From UBA6080 sp964607515 (lineage in GTDB: Bacteria > Fermentibacterota > Fermentibacteria > Fermentibacterales > JCC-6), in assembly GCA_964607515.1 (NCBI GenBank), contig CAZSKU010000004.1, positions 74,169 to 138,168 on the forward strand: a DNA stretch of 64,000 nucleotides. Reading direction: 5' to 3'. Positions 17,084-25,405 of the stretch are shown here, piece by piece. Below the pieces are notes generated by a model. That model had not been told where the DNA came from. It saw only the letters and a program-made list of their open reading frames with translations, and did no database searches. Made by a program: the position numbers and the translations under genes. The first letter of the stretch is position 1. Every line of letters begins with the position of its first letter.

Positions 17084-18574
17084 TTGGCACAGGCCGTTTA
17101 CCGCAGCAAACCCTTCCAGCGCCCGGCATCAACCCGAGTTCGTCAACCTGTTTCCGCCCGTGTCGCGGTAGAATCTCAATCGTTGTATAGAAACAGCCGA
17201 CAGCAGAAAAAAAAGGATTCCGCTGCCCCCAGGGAACCCCGGGATCAGTGGGAACCGAGAGAGTACCGTGAGTCCGATCCCCAGCCCAGACCCAGGGGAG
17301 GGCATCCCCCCTTCACAGGGCCCACATCCAGCGATCTCGAAGGCAAGACCATCGCCGAACTCCAGACCATGGCCAGGGAGAACGGAATCAAGAGGGTCTC
17401 CGGGATCAGAAAGGGCGAGCTGATTCAGAGTCTTCTGGAAGCCTCAGCTGAAAAGAACGGGTTCGACTACGCCCGTGGGGTGCTGGAGGTTCTGGGCGAG
17501 GGTTACGGCTTCCTCAGATCCCCCGAGTGCAACTATCTGCCGGGAGTCGAGGACGTCTACGTCTCGCCCTCCCAGATCAAGAAGTTTTCGCTGCTCACCG
17601 GAGACACCATCACCGGCCAGGCCAGAAGACCCCGGGAGGGAGAGAAGTACTTCGCCCTGGTGAGGGTGGAGAACATCAACGGCCTCAGCCCGGACACCAG
17701 CAGGAACCGCAGGAAGTTCGACGACCTTACTCCATTCTACCCCGAAGAGAAGTTTTCCCTTGAAACTTCCCCCGACGAGTACTGCGGCCGGATAATGGAC
17801 CTGCTGGCCCCCATCGGAAAAGGGCAGCGGGCCCTCATCGTCTCCCCCCCCAGGGCCGGAAAGACCATTCTTCTTCAGCACATCGCCAACGCCATCACCG
17901 CCAACAGTCCCGATTCCCACCTGATCATCCTCCTCATAGACGAGAGACCCGAAGAGGTCACCGACATGAAGAGGAACGTGAAGGGCGAGGTGATCAGTTC
18001 CACCTTCGACGAGGCCCCAAAGCGCCACGTGCACATCGCCGACCTGGTTCTGGAGAAGGCGAAACGAATGGTGGAATGCGGACGGGACGTGGTGATTCTG
18101 CTGGACAGCATCACCAGGCTGGCCCGGGCGAACAACCAGGTGGTCCCCCACTCCGGCAAGATCCTATCGGGTGGAGTGGACTCCAACGCCCTTCAGAGGC
18201 CGAAACGGTTCTTCGGCGCCGCCAGGAACATCGTGGAGGGCGGCAGCCTGACCATCGTAGGCACCGCCCTGGTGGATACGGGCAGCAGGATGGACGAGGT
18301 CATCTTCGAGGAGTTCAAGGGAACCGGCAACTGCGAGATCGTCCTGGACCGGCGCCTGGCGGACCGGCGGATTTTCCCCGCCATAGACATCACCCGGAGC
18401 GGCACCCGCCGGGAGGACCTGCTCTTTGCGGAGGACACCCTGAGCAAGGTCTGGGTGATTCGGAAGATACTGGTGGAGATGAACCCGGTGGAAGCCATGG
18501 AGACCCTGAAGCAGCAACTTTCCAAACACAGCTCCAACAAGCGTTTCCTTGACAATCTGGTGACTTCGGAATAG
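17084..18574 (+). CDS. rho: Transcription termination factor Rho
   Basis: Up to 496 residues. An N-terminal basic, proline-rich extension of about 85 residues precedes the Rho N-terminal SAP-like domain (K-T-I-A-E-L-Q-T-M-A-R). Next comes the cold-shock-like RNA-binding domain (G-Y-G-F-L-R, D-V-Y-V-S-P-S-Q-I) and the RecA-type ATPase with Walker A P-P-R-A-G-K-T, L-I-D-E-R-P-E-E-V-T-D-M and the Q/R loops. Rho is a hexameric RNA helicase ending untranslated transcripts. The start is uncertain: no ATG lies before the conserved region, and TTG codons at 17084 and 17183 are both possible. Leads the rho-rpmE-DUF1385-prfA-prmC cluster. Confidence 0.93.
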   Translation: MAQAVYRSKPFQRPASTRVRQPVSARVAVESQSLYRNSRQQKKKDSAAPREPRDQWEPREYRESDPQPRPRGGHPPFTGPTSSDLEGKTIAELQTMARENGIKRVSGIRKGELIQSLLEASAEKNGFDYARGVLEVLGEGYGFLRSPECNYLPGVEDVYVSPSQIKKFSLLTGDTITGQARRPREGEKYFALVRVENINGLSPDTSRNRRKFDDLTPFYPEEKFSLETSPDEYCGRIMDLLAPIGKGQRALIVSPPRAGKTILLQHIANAITANSPDSHLIILLIDERPEEVTDMKRNVKGEVISSTFDEAPKRHVHIADLVLEKAKRMVECGRDVVILLDSITRLARANNQVVPHSGKILSGGVDSNALQRPKRFFGAARNIVEGGSLTIVGTALVDTGSRMDEVIFEEFKGTGNCEIVLDRRLADRRIFPAIDITRSGTRREDLLFAEDTLSKVWVIRKILVEMNPVEAMETLKQQLSKHSSNKRFLDNLVTSE

Positions 18575-18606
18575 ATTTCCGATGATTTTTCCGGGAGGAT
18601 TCGAAA

Positions 18607-18831
18607 GTGAAAAAGGGTATACATCCCGCATACAAGCCCGCGGTGTTTTCCTGCGCCTGCGGAAACACGGTGCACACCCGCTCCACGGTGGGCGACGTGA
18701 AGTACGACATCTGCTCCGCCTGCCACCCCTTCTACACCGGTAAGCAGAAGCTGGTGGACTCCGCAGGAATGGTGGACAAGTACCTCCGCAAGTACGGAAA
18801 GAACAGGGAAGAAACCACCGGCGGGAACTAG
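18607..18831 (+). CDS. rpmE: 50S ribosomal protein L31 (zinc-binding form)
   Basis: 74 residues from a GTG, with GGGAGG eleven bases upstream. It starts M-K-K-G-I-H-P-x-Y and keeps the four zinc-ligand cysteines C-A-C and C-S-A-C-H-P-F-Y-T-G (C+ form). It is a component of the large ribosomal subunit at the intersubunit bridge. It sits 32 bases after rho and is followed by a strong hairpin. Confidence 0.96.
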   Translation: MKKGIHPAYKPAVFSCACGNTVHTRSTVGDVKYDICSACHPFYTGKQKLVDSAGMVDKYLRKYGKNREETTGGN

Positions 18832-18851
18832 CGACGCCGTGAAGAATGAAA

Positions 18852-18875
18852 GCGGGGGGCGCAGGCGCCCCCCGC
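18852..18875 (+). terminator. Perfect hairpin between rpmE and DUF1385
   Basis: A perfect 10-bp GC stem (GCGGGGGGCG at 18852-18861, complement at 18866-18875) with the loop CAGG, flanked by AA/TT that extend it. There is no long T-tract (TTCGCAC follows), so it may be a partial terminator or an mRNA-stabilising element separating rpmE from the downstream genes. Confidence 0.6.
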
Positions 18876-18899
18876 TTCGCACATGGACGGGAGGTCAAA

Positions 18900-19823
18900 T
18901 TGCCCTCTTCCGGTTCCCTCGGCGGACAGGCTCTGGTGGAAGGGGTCTTCATGCGTTCCCCTGCGGGAGCCGCGGCGGCGGTCAGGCTCCCCGACGGCAG
19001 GATCCGGGCCAGACGGCTGTGCATTCCTCTTCTCTCCTCCAGGGGCGCCATCTGGAAAAGGCCGGTGTTCCGCGGCGCCGCAGCCCTCATTGACTCCCTC
19101 AGGCTCGGATTGTCGGCTCTCAACTGGTCCGCGGAAACCTCGGAAGGAAAGAAGTCAGGCGGTGGAACAGTGTCCACCCTTCTGGCCATGGTCCTGGCGG
19201 TGGCGATCTTCTCCTGGCTTCCACTGAGGCTTTCCCAGTGGGTGTTCCCGGGGGCCGGCTCCGCAGGGCAGTTCCTGGTGCACCTGGCTGCGGGCCTTCT
19301 TCGAATGCTATTCTTCTTCCTGTACCTCGCGGGAATTTCGCTGCTGCCTGACGTGCGAAGGCTCTTCGCCTACCACGGCGCGGAACACCAGGTCATCCAC
19401 GCCTGGGAGGACGGTGAGACGGACCTCGCCCGGGGGGGAGCGGGAAGGAACCCGGTCCATCCCCGTTGCGGCACCAGCTTCCTGCTCTACGCCATGGTCA
19501 TCACAATTCTCTTCTACACCCTCGTGGATTCAGCGGTGGTGGCCTTTCTGAAGGTATCCCCCGGGCCTCTTGTCAGGGTGCTCTACCATCTGCCCCTCGT
19601 CCCCCTGGTCATGGGCCTGTCCTACGAGGTTCTCAAGGCGGCCGACCGCCACCTCGAGACCTCCGCCGTGGCCAGGTTCTTCTCGGCCCCGGGAATGATG
19701 CTTCAGAGGCTCACCACCAGGCCAGCCGACAGGTCCATGCTGGAGGTGGCGGCGGTGGCCGCGGGGCTCGCTCTGGGCACGGAACCCCAGGAGAACTCCG
19801 GCGTGGAGGTGGTGGAGTGCTGA
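18900..19823 (+). CDS. DUF1385 family membrane protein
   Basis: 307 residues from the TTG at 18900. That start has GGGAGGT six bases upstream and begins right before the family's opening G-G-Q-A-L-V-E-G-V-F-M-R-S; an earlier in-frame ATG (18846) falls next to the stem of a perfect hairpin. Motifs include R-G-A-A-A-L-I-D-S-L, Y-H-G-A-E-H-Q-V-I-H-A-W-E and H-P-R-C-G-T-S-F-L. The His/Glu/Cys pattern suggests metal binding, and about four membrane helices are present. The function is unknown, but members are commonly found between rpmE and prfA, as here. The stop overlaps the prfA start by 7 bases. Confidence 0.9.
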   Translation: MPSSGSLGGQALVEGVFMRSPAGAAAAVRLPDGRIRARRLCIPLLSSRGAIWKRPVFRGAAALIDSLRLGLSALNWSAETSEGKKSGGGTVSTLLAMVLAVAIFSWLPLRLSQWVFPGAGSAGQFLVHLAAGLLRMLFFFLYLAGISLLPDVRRLFAYHGAEHQVIHAWEDGETDLARGGAGRNPVHPRCGTSFLLYAMVITILFYTLVDSAVVAFLKVSPGPLVRVLYHLPLVPLVMGLSYEVLKAADRHLETSAVARFFSAPGMMLQRLTTRPADRSMLEVAAVAAGLALGTEPQENSGVEVVEC

Positions 19824-20887
19824 ACAACATCGAGGGCATACGGGAGAGGATCACCCAGATAGACTCCCTGCTCTGCGACCCCGAAACGCTCCGGAACCCG
19901 AGGCTGATCAGGGAACTCAACACCGAGAGGTCAGGGCTCTCCAGGATTCACGATACCCTCCGGTCCATCGAGGAAACGGGCCAGCTCCTGAGGGAGCTGA
20001 AGGAGGCGGCGGGAGGGGACGACGAGGAGCTGCGCGAACTGGCCCGGGAGGAGGTTCCCGAGGCGGAGGAGAGGCTGCGCTTTCTGGAGACGAAACTCAG
20101 GATACTATTGATACCCTCCGATCCCAACGATTCCAGAAACGTGGTGATGGAGATCCGGGCCGGAACCGGCGGCGACGAGGCCGCCCTGTTCGCGGGAAGC
20201 GTGTACGGCATGTATTCGGCGTACGCCCAGGCCCGGGGATGGAGGCTGGAGCCGGTGAGTTCCAGGGAGAGCGAGAAGGGCGGTTTCAAGGAGATCATCT
20301 TCGCCCTCTCCGGTGACAACGTGTTCAGCAGGATGAAGTACGAGGCGGGGGTCCACCGGGTGCAGCGGGTACCGGAAACCGAGAGTTCCGGAAGGATTCA
20401 CACCTCGGCATGCACCGTGGCGGTGCTGCCCGAGGCCGAAGAGGTGGACGTGGACATAGACCCCGAGGATCTACGGATCGACGTCTACAGGTCTTCCGGG
20501 CCCGGGGGCCAGAGCGTGAACACCACCGACAGCGCCGTCCGGATCACCCACGTTCCGTCGGGCATGGTGGTGAGCTGCCAGGACGAGAAGAGCCAGCACA
20601 AGAACAGGGCCCAGGCCATGAAGGTCCTGCGCTCGCGCCTGCTGGCCGCCAGGCAGGAGGAGGAGGCGGCGAAACGGTCGGAAGTCCGGAGGAGCATGGT
20701 GGGCTCCGGAGACCGGAGCGCCAAGATCCGGACCTACAACTTCCCCCAGGGCAGGGTGACGGATCACCGGATCCACCTGACCCTTCACAACCTGCAGGGA
20801 ATACTGCAGGGGGATCTGGACCCCCTGATCGACGCCCTGACGGCCGCCGACCAGGAGAAAATGCTCTCCGACCGGTCGGCGGTATGA
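19817..20887 (+). CDS. prfA: Peptide chain release factor 1
   Basis: 356 residues from the GTG at 19817, with GGAGG eight bases upstream. Domain 1 is a coiled coil. The catalytic loop is S-S-G-P-G-G-Q-S-V-N-T-T-D-S-A-V-R, with the GGQ at the peptidyl transferase centre. The stop-codon recognition loop region and the R-V-T-D-H-R segment are also present. RF1 reads UAA and UAG. The gene overlaps the end of the DUF1385 gene by 7 bases and prmC by 4 bases; the GGQ glutamine is methylated by PrmC. Confidence 0.95.
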   Translation: MLNNIEGIRERITQIDSLLCDPETLRNPRLIRELNTERSGLSRIHDTLRSIEETGQLLRELKEAAGGDDEELRELAREEVPEAEERLRFLETKLRILLIPSDPNDSRNVVMEIRAGTGGDEAALFAGSVYGMYSAYAQARGWRLEPVSSRESEKGGFKEIIFALSGDNVFSRMKYEAGVHRVQRVPETESSGRIHTSACTVAVLPEAEEVDVDIDPEDLRIDVYRSSGPGGQSVNTTDSAVRITHVPSGMVVSCQDEKSQHKNRAQAMKVLRSRLLAARQEEEAAKRSEVRRSMVGSGDRSAKIRTYNFPQGRVTDHRIHLTLHNLQGILQGDLDPLIDALTAADQEKMLSDRSAV

Positions 20888-21708
20888 ATTACCAGCAACT
20901 GGTGCGGGAAACTGCGGCCGCCCTCTCCGGCACCGGGTCGCCGGGGCTTGAGGCCCGTCTTCTGGCCGCGGCCCTGTTCGGCGGCGACATGGCTCGCCTC
21001 TACCGACAATACCCTTCCGAAGCCGATACGGAGCAGGTGGACCAGGTCAGGGCCTCGACGGCCCGGCGTATCCGGGGCGAACCGATTCAGCACATCCTGG
21101 GTGAAGCCTGGTTCTACGGAAGAAGGTTCATCTGCGACCACCGGGCCCTGGTTCCAAGACCCGAGACTGAAACCCTTGTGGAGGCGGTCCTGCGCTCCGG
21201 TCTGCCGGCGAATCCCAGGATCGTGGACGTGGGAACCGGATCCGGCGTGGTGGGGATAACCCTGGCCCTTTCCCTGCCGGGAAGCTCCGTGACGGGCACC
21301 GACGTCCGCCCCGAAGCCGCCGCCCTGGCGCGGGAGAACGGGATTTTCCACGAAGCCGTGAACTTCCGGGTCGTGGTTACCGATCTGGTCCGGGGGCTCC
21401 CGGGGGAGTACCACGCGGTGGCGGCCAACCTTCCGTACATACCAACCGGGGACCTTCCCGGTCTGCCGCCGGAAGTGGGCTTCGACCCGGCTTCGGCCCT
21501 TGACGGAGGGCCTGAGGGGATAGACCTTATCGCCGGACTCGTGGACACCGCCGGTTCAGTGCTGTCTTCGGGAGGCCTTCTGGCTCTGGAGATCGGGCCC
21601 GGCCAGGCGGGGACGGTTTCCGGCCTTCTCTCGGATTGGAGGGATGTTTCAGTGTGCGACGACCTCTGCGGCAGACCCAGGGTGGTGACCGCCCGGCTGA
21701 GGGGCTGA
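20884..21708 (+). CDS. prmC: Release factor glutamine methyltransferase PrmC
   Basis: 274 residues. The ATG overlaps the prfA stop (ATGA). A helical N-terminal domain ends at I-Q-H-I-L-G-E-A-W-F-Y-G. It is followed by a class I SAM methyltransferase with V-D-V-G-T-G-S-G-V-V-G-I and the catalytic motif N-L-P-Y, in which the usual NPPY has Leu in the second position. It N5-methylates the GGQ glutamine of release factors 1 and 2. Coupling with prfA supports the assignment. Confidence 0.93.
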   Translation: MNYQQLVRETAAALSGTGSPGLEARLLAAALFGGDMARLYRQYPSEADTEQVDQVRASTARRIRGEPIQHILGEAWFYGRRFICDHRALVPRPETETLVEAVLRSGLPANPRIVDVGTGSGVVGITLALSLPGSSVTGTDVRPEAAALARENGIFHEAVNFRVVVTDLVRGLPGEYHAVAANLPYIPTGDLPGLPPEVGFDPASALDGGPEGIDLIAGLVDTAGSVLSSGGLLALEIGPGQAGTVSGLLSDWRDVSVCDDLCGRPRVVTARLRG

Positions 21709-21709
21709 C

Positions 21710-22783
21710 ATGGCCAGCCGGCTGCAGGTGACCGCCGGGAGCCTGCCCATCGGGGGAGGCGCCCCGGTCTCGGTCCAGTCCATGACAAACACCCCCACCA
21801 CCGATGTAGAAGCCACCAGGCAGCAGATCCAGGCCCTGGCCGCCGCCGGGGCTGCCCTGGTCCGGGTATCGGTCCCGGACAGGGCTTCCGCGGAGGCTCT
21901 TCCGGCAATCCTGGACGGCACTCCGGTTCCCCTGGCGGCGGACATCCATTTTCAGCCGGAACTCGCACTTCTGTCCCTGGACGCAGGAATCCACAAGCTC
22001 CGTCTCAACCCGGGAAACATCCGCAGAAGCAGGGATGTGGCGAGGATAGCCGAGAAAGCCGGGATTCTGGGGGTGCCCATCAGGGTCGGCGTGAACTCCG
22101 GCAGCGTACCGGGCGACATCCGGGAGCGGTACGGCACCGGTGCCGATGCCCTTTGGGCGGCGGCTGAAAGGCATCTCGACCTCCTCAGGAAGGCGGGCTT
22201 CCATCAGGTGGTGGTCTCGATCAAGGCCTCGGACCCCATGCTCACCGTGGAGGCCAATCTCAAGGCCTCGTCCCAGTGCGACCACCCCATCCACCTCGGA
22301 GTCACCGAAGCGGGTCCCGCTTCCACCGCCGGGGTCAGAAGCGCCGTGGCCATGGCTCTTCTACTTTCCCGGGGCGTGGGCGACACCCTGAGGGTGTCCG
22401 CCTCGGGTTCCCCCCTGGTGGAGCCCCCCATGGGGCTGGAGATATTATCTTCCCTTGGTATGCTCAGACGGGCCAGGGTTGTCAGCTGCCCCACCTGCGC
22501 CCGGTGCCGTCTGGATGTGGCGGCCCTGGCTGAAAAGGTAAGCGACGCTCTAAGTGGTTGTGGCACTCCCATCACCGTGGCGGTGATGGGGTGCGAGGTC
22601 AACGGCCCCGGGGAGGCGAGGGAAGCGGACATCGCCCTGATCGGAACTCCCACGGGCATTCTCCTGTGGCTGCGGGGGGAGGCCCGGGGCGAGGTGAGAC
22701 CCGAGGACGCACTGGAAACCCTCATGAGGGAAATCGCGCGGTTTGAAGCGCCGGGAGGAAGCAGTGAACGAGAACGCCATTGA
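21710..22783 (+). CDS. ispG: 4-hydroxy-3-methylbut-2-en-1-yl diphosphate synthase
   Basis: 357 residues of the short bacterial form. It shows V-S-V-Q-S-M-T-N-T-P-T, A-D-I-H-F and K-L-R-L-N-P-G-N-I in the TIM-barrel half. The 4Fe-4S ligands are in S-C-P-T-C-A-R-C and the M-G-C-E-V-N-G-P-G-E-A motif of the C-terminal domain. IspG makes HMBPP from MEcPP in the non-mevalonate (MEP) isoprenoid pathway, so this organism uses MEP. The gene starts one base after prmC ends and its last 20 bases overlap the glutamine synthetase gene. Confidence 0.96.
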   Translation: MASRLQVTAGSLPIGGGAPVSVQSMTNTPTTDVEATRQQIQALAAAGAALVRVSVPDRASAEALPAILDGTPVPLAADIHFQPELALLSLDAGIHKLRLNPGNIRRSRDVARIAEKAGILGVPIRVGVNSGSVPGDIRERYGTGADALWAAAERHLDLLRKAGFHQVVVSIKASDPMLTVEANLKASSQCDHPIHLGVTEAGPASTAGVRSAVAMALLLSRGVGDTLRVSASGSPLVEPPMGLEILSSLGMLRRARVVSCPTCARCRLDVAALAEKVSDALSGCGTPITVAVMGCEVNGPGEAREADIALIGTPTGILLWLRGEARGEVRPEDALETLMREIARFEAPGGSSERERH

Positions 22784-24188
22784 AGCCGTCAGGAAGAGAA
22801 TCGCGGAGCGGAGCATCGAGGAGGTCGATATCCGTTTCTGCGATCTGCTTGGTTTCTGGAGGCACGTGACCCTGCCCGCCGCCCTGTGCGACGCCGACCT
22901 GTTCAAACGGGGGGTGGGGTTCGACGGATCAACTCTTGATGGAATGACCGCCACCGAGGCCGGCGACCTCTGCCTGGTGCCGGACCCCAGGAGGATATTC
23001 TTCGATCCCTTCATGAAGAAACCCACTGCGGCGCTGATAGGTGACATCATTCATCCCGATTCTGGAAGGCCCTTTTCCAGAGACCCGAGGGGGGTAGCAA
23101 AAAAGGCCGCTGAACTCGCCAGGTTCGAGGGGGTGGCCACGGAGACCCACTGGGCGCCGGAGTTCGAGTTCTACCTCTTCGACAAGGCTTCATTCTGGTT
23201 CAGGGGCGATTCCGCCGGATACTCCTTCGAGCACATAGAAATGCCGTCTTCCGCGGAGCACCCGCAGAACCTGGGGCTGGTGCACGGAACCCACTCGGCC
23301 TACCACATGATGCCCCCGCTGGACAGCATGCATGACCTGAGGGCGGAAATGACCGCCCACATGACCGCCGCGGGAATCCCGGTGAAGTATCACCATCACG
23401 AGGTGGGCCGGTTCGGACAGTGCGAGATCGAGACCACCTTCATGCCCATGGTAAGCGCCGCAGACACGGTGATGATTACAAAGTACATCGTCCGCAACAC
23501 CGCCCTGAGGGGCAACATGGCCTCCACCTTCATGGCGAAGCCGATTCCGGGGCAGCCCGGCAGCGGAATGCACTTTCACATGTACTTCGAGAAGAACGGC
23601 GAGAGAACCTTCTTCGACCGGGACGGCTATTGCTGCCTGAGCTCAACCGCCAGGAGCGCCATCGCCGGTATATTGCACCACGCCCCGGCCCTGTGCGCCT
23701 TCACAAACCCCAGCGTCAACAGCTACCACCGGCTGGTGCCCGCCCAGGAGGCTCCGGTCTACCGGTTCTTCAGCGGTCCCAACAGGAGCAGCGCCATCAG
23801 GGTTCCCGCCTACGCCCGGACCCCCCAGAAGATGCGGTTCGAATACAGGGTTCCAGACGGAACCTCCAATCCCTACCTCTGCACGGCGGCCATACTGATG
23901 GCAGCCCTGGACGGGATCAGACAGGGCATGTTACCCGAGGAGATGGGTTTCGGGCCGGTTGACGACAACGTGTTCGCTCCGGGTTACGACACTTCCGGGC
24001 TTCAGAGGCTTCCCGAGAACCTCGGCCGGGCGCTGGACGCCCTGCGGAACGACAGGCAGTTTCTTGAGGAGAACGGTGTTTTCGAGCCGGACCTGATCGA
24101 CAATCTGATCTCGGTGAAGATGGCCGAACTCGGCCTGTTCAACGGTAACCCGCACCCGATGGAACACATGCTGTACTTTTCCCTGTGA
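22764..24188 (+). CDS. glnA: Glutamine synthetase type I
   Basis: 474 residues from the GTG at 22764, with GGGAGG eight bases upstream; a TTG seven codons earlier is less likely. The beta-grasp start (I-E-E-V-D-I-R-F-C-D) is followed by the D-G-S-T motif, W-A-P-E-F-E-F-Y-L-F, the latch-region H-H-E-V-G, the G-M-H-F-H-M metal and ATP site, and the N-R-S-S-A-I-R-V-P glutamate site. It makes glutamine from glutamate, ammonia and ATP. The tyrosine that is adenylylated in the enterobacterial enzyme is replaced (V-F-A-P-G in place of L-Y-D-L-P). No obvious terminator separates it from the next gene. Confidence 0.95.
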   Translation: MNENAIEAVRKRIAERSIEEVDIRFCDLLGFWRHVTLPAALCDADLFKRGVGFDGSTLDGMTATEAGDLCLVPDPRRIFFDPFMKKPTAALIGDIIHPDSGRPFSRDPRGVAKKAAELARFEGVATETHWAPEFEFYLFDKASFWFRGDSAGYSFEHIEMPSSAEHPQNLGLVHGTHSAYHMMPPLDSMHDLRAEMTAHMTAAGIPVKYHHHEVGRFGQCEIETTFMPMVSAADTVMITKYIVRNTALRGNMASTFMAKPIPGQPGSGMHFHMYFEKNGERTFFDRDGYCCLSSTARSAIAGILHHAPALCAFTNPSVNSYHRLVPAQEAPVYRFFSGPNRSSAIRVPAYARTPQKMRFEYRVPDGTSNPYLCTAAILMAALDGIRQGMLPEEMGFGPVDDNVFAPGYDTSGLQRLPENLGRALDALRNDRQFLEENGVFEPDLIDNLISVKMAELGLFNGNPHPMEHMLYFSL

Positions 24189-24214
24189 AAGATGGGAAAA
24201 GCGGGAAGGGAAAC

Positions 24215-25339
24215 ATGAAAAAGACAGTCGCGGTGCTGGCGGTTCTGCTGGCGGCGTGCGGCCCCGGCGAACAGCCGGCGGAGCCCGTGGAAACCCCGAC
24301 AGGCGCCGACCTGCCGGAGATTGACGTCTGGCTCTCCATAACCGATTCCATCGGGCTGGAAGTGGGCGACAGCAACCTGGTCTTCGGCATGCCGGCGGTG
24401 GCATCCTGGATGCCCGGTGAACGGATCGCCGTAATGGATATGCAGCAATGCAGGGTATCCATCTTCTCCCGGGACGGCGGCTTCATCACCTCGGTGGGGC
24501 GCCATGGAAGCGGACCCGGGGAGTTCCTGCTCCCCTCCTGGCTTTCCGTAACCCCGTCGGGGGGACTGATGGTCTCCGATGCCATGGCGGGCGAACTGGA
24601 CTTCTTCGATTCCACCCTCACCTATCTCGGAAGCGTGGGCGGTTTCTTCCCGTCTCCACCCGTGATCACCGTATCCCTCAGCGATACGGTCTTCGTGGGG
24701 ATGAAGCCGGATTTCGAGCAGAACGAACAGGGCATGCTCATGGGCTACACGGTGGCCAGGTGGAACACGGCGGACCCGGTGCCCGAGTATACCTACCACC
24801 GGGATCTGGCTCCGTTGCAGGACCCCACCGACATGTCGGCGATGACCGACAACATGGTGCTTTTCGCAGCCTCCCCCGGAGGAAATGTCTACACCACGGT
24901 CTTCTCCACTGAAAACTACGGGTTTTCCGCCTGGAATCCCGACGGAACGCCTCTCTTCACGGTTTCCGAGCCCTTCGAGAGGGTTGAGAAGAGCCCCGAG
25001 GACATAGACATCGAGCGTCAGTTCGTCCGGGACAGGATGCGCCAGGGGGGTGCGCCGGACTTCATGGTGGAATCCTACGAGCCGTCCCCCTACCGTTACG
25101 CCATCGGATCTCTGGGAATCGCTCCGGACGGAACCCTCTGGGTGGGGCTGGGGGCGTACAACCACCCGGTTTTCAGGGTGTACGACGCCGCTACCGGCGA
25201 CTTCCTCTACACCGCGGCCCTGGAGAACCCGGAGAATCCCAGGGACTTCACGGTGGGCATGAACCGGTGGGGCTTCACGGCCCTGGATCAGATGTCGGGA
25301 GACTGGCCCCGGGTTTACCTGCTGGAGATTTCCGAGTAG
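24215..25339 (+). CDS. Six-bladed beta-propeller lipoprotein
   Basis: 374 residues from the ATG at 24215, behind GGAAGGG. Lipobox LLAAC. The mature protein has repeated blades, the clearest being S-V-G-R-H-G-S-G-P-G-E-F after I-S-I-F-S-R-D-G-G-F, a hallmark of NHL-like six-bladed propellers (BF2112/DUF5128 type). The later half retains G-T-L-W-V-G-L-G and V-Y-D-A-A-T-G. Such proteins usually anchor to the outer membrane and bind ligands or partners. A paralogue lies at 44578-45684, with matching D-S-I-G-x-E-x-G-D-S near the start. Confidence 0.8.
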   Translation: MKKTVAVLAVLLAACGPGEQPAEPVETPTGADLPEIDVWLSITDSIGLEVGDSNLVFGMPAVASWMPGERIAVMDMQQCRVSIFSRDGGFITSVGRHGSGPGEFLLPSWLSVTPSGGLMVSDAMAGELDFFDSTLTYLGSVGGFFPSPPVITVSLSDTVFVGMKPDFEQNEQGMLMGYTVARWNTADPVPEYTYHRDLAPLQDPTDMSAMTDNMVLFAASPGGNVYTTVFSTENYGFSAWNPDGTPLFTVSEPFERVEKSPEDIDIERQFVRDRMRQGGAPDFMVESYEPSPYRYAIGSLGIAPDGTLWVGLGAYNHPVFRVYDAATGDFLYTAALENPENPRDFTVGMNRWGFTALDQMSGDWPRVYLLEISE

Positions 25340-25363
25340 GGGCGGTATCTGCGATGGTGAAGG

Positions 25364-25397
25364 GGGTGTCCGGCCGGCCGGGCACCCTCTCCTTCTT
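25364..25397 (+). terminator. Rho-independent terminator after the propeller lipoprotein
   Basis: An 11-bp stem with one G-U pair (25364-25374 with 25377-25387) is followed by the pyrimidine run TCTCCTTCTT. It ends the rho-to-lipoprotein transcription unit. Confidence 0.65.
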
Positions 25398-25405
25398 GTG
25401 AGGCG

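Noticed and set aside
17076..17171. 31-codon frame upstream of rho as a gene
   Set aside because: It lacks a ribosome-binding site and would begin at the predicted transcript end; only noted as a possible leader.
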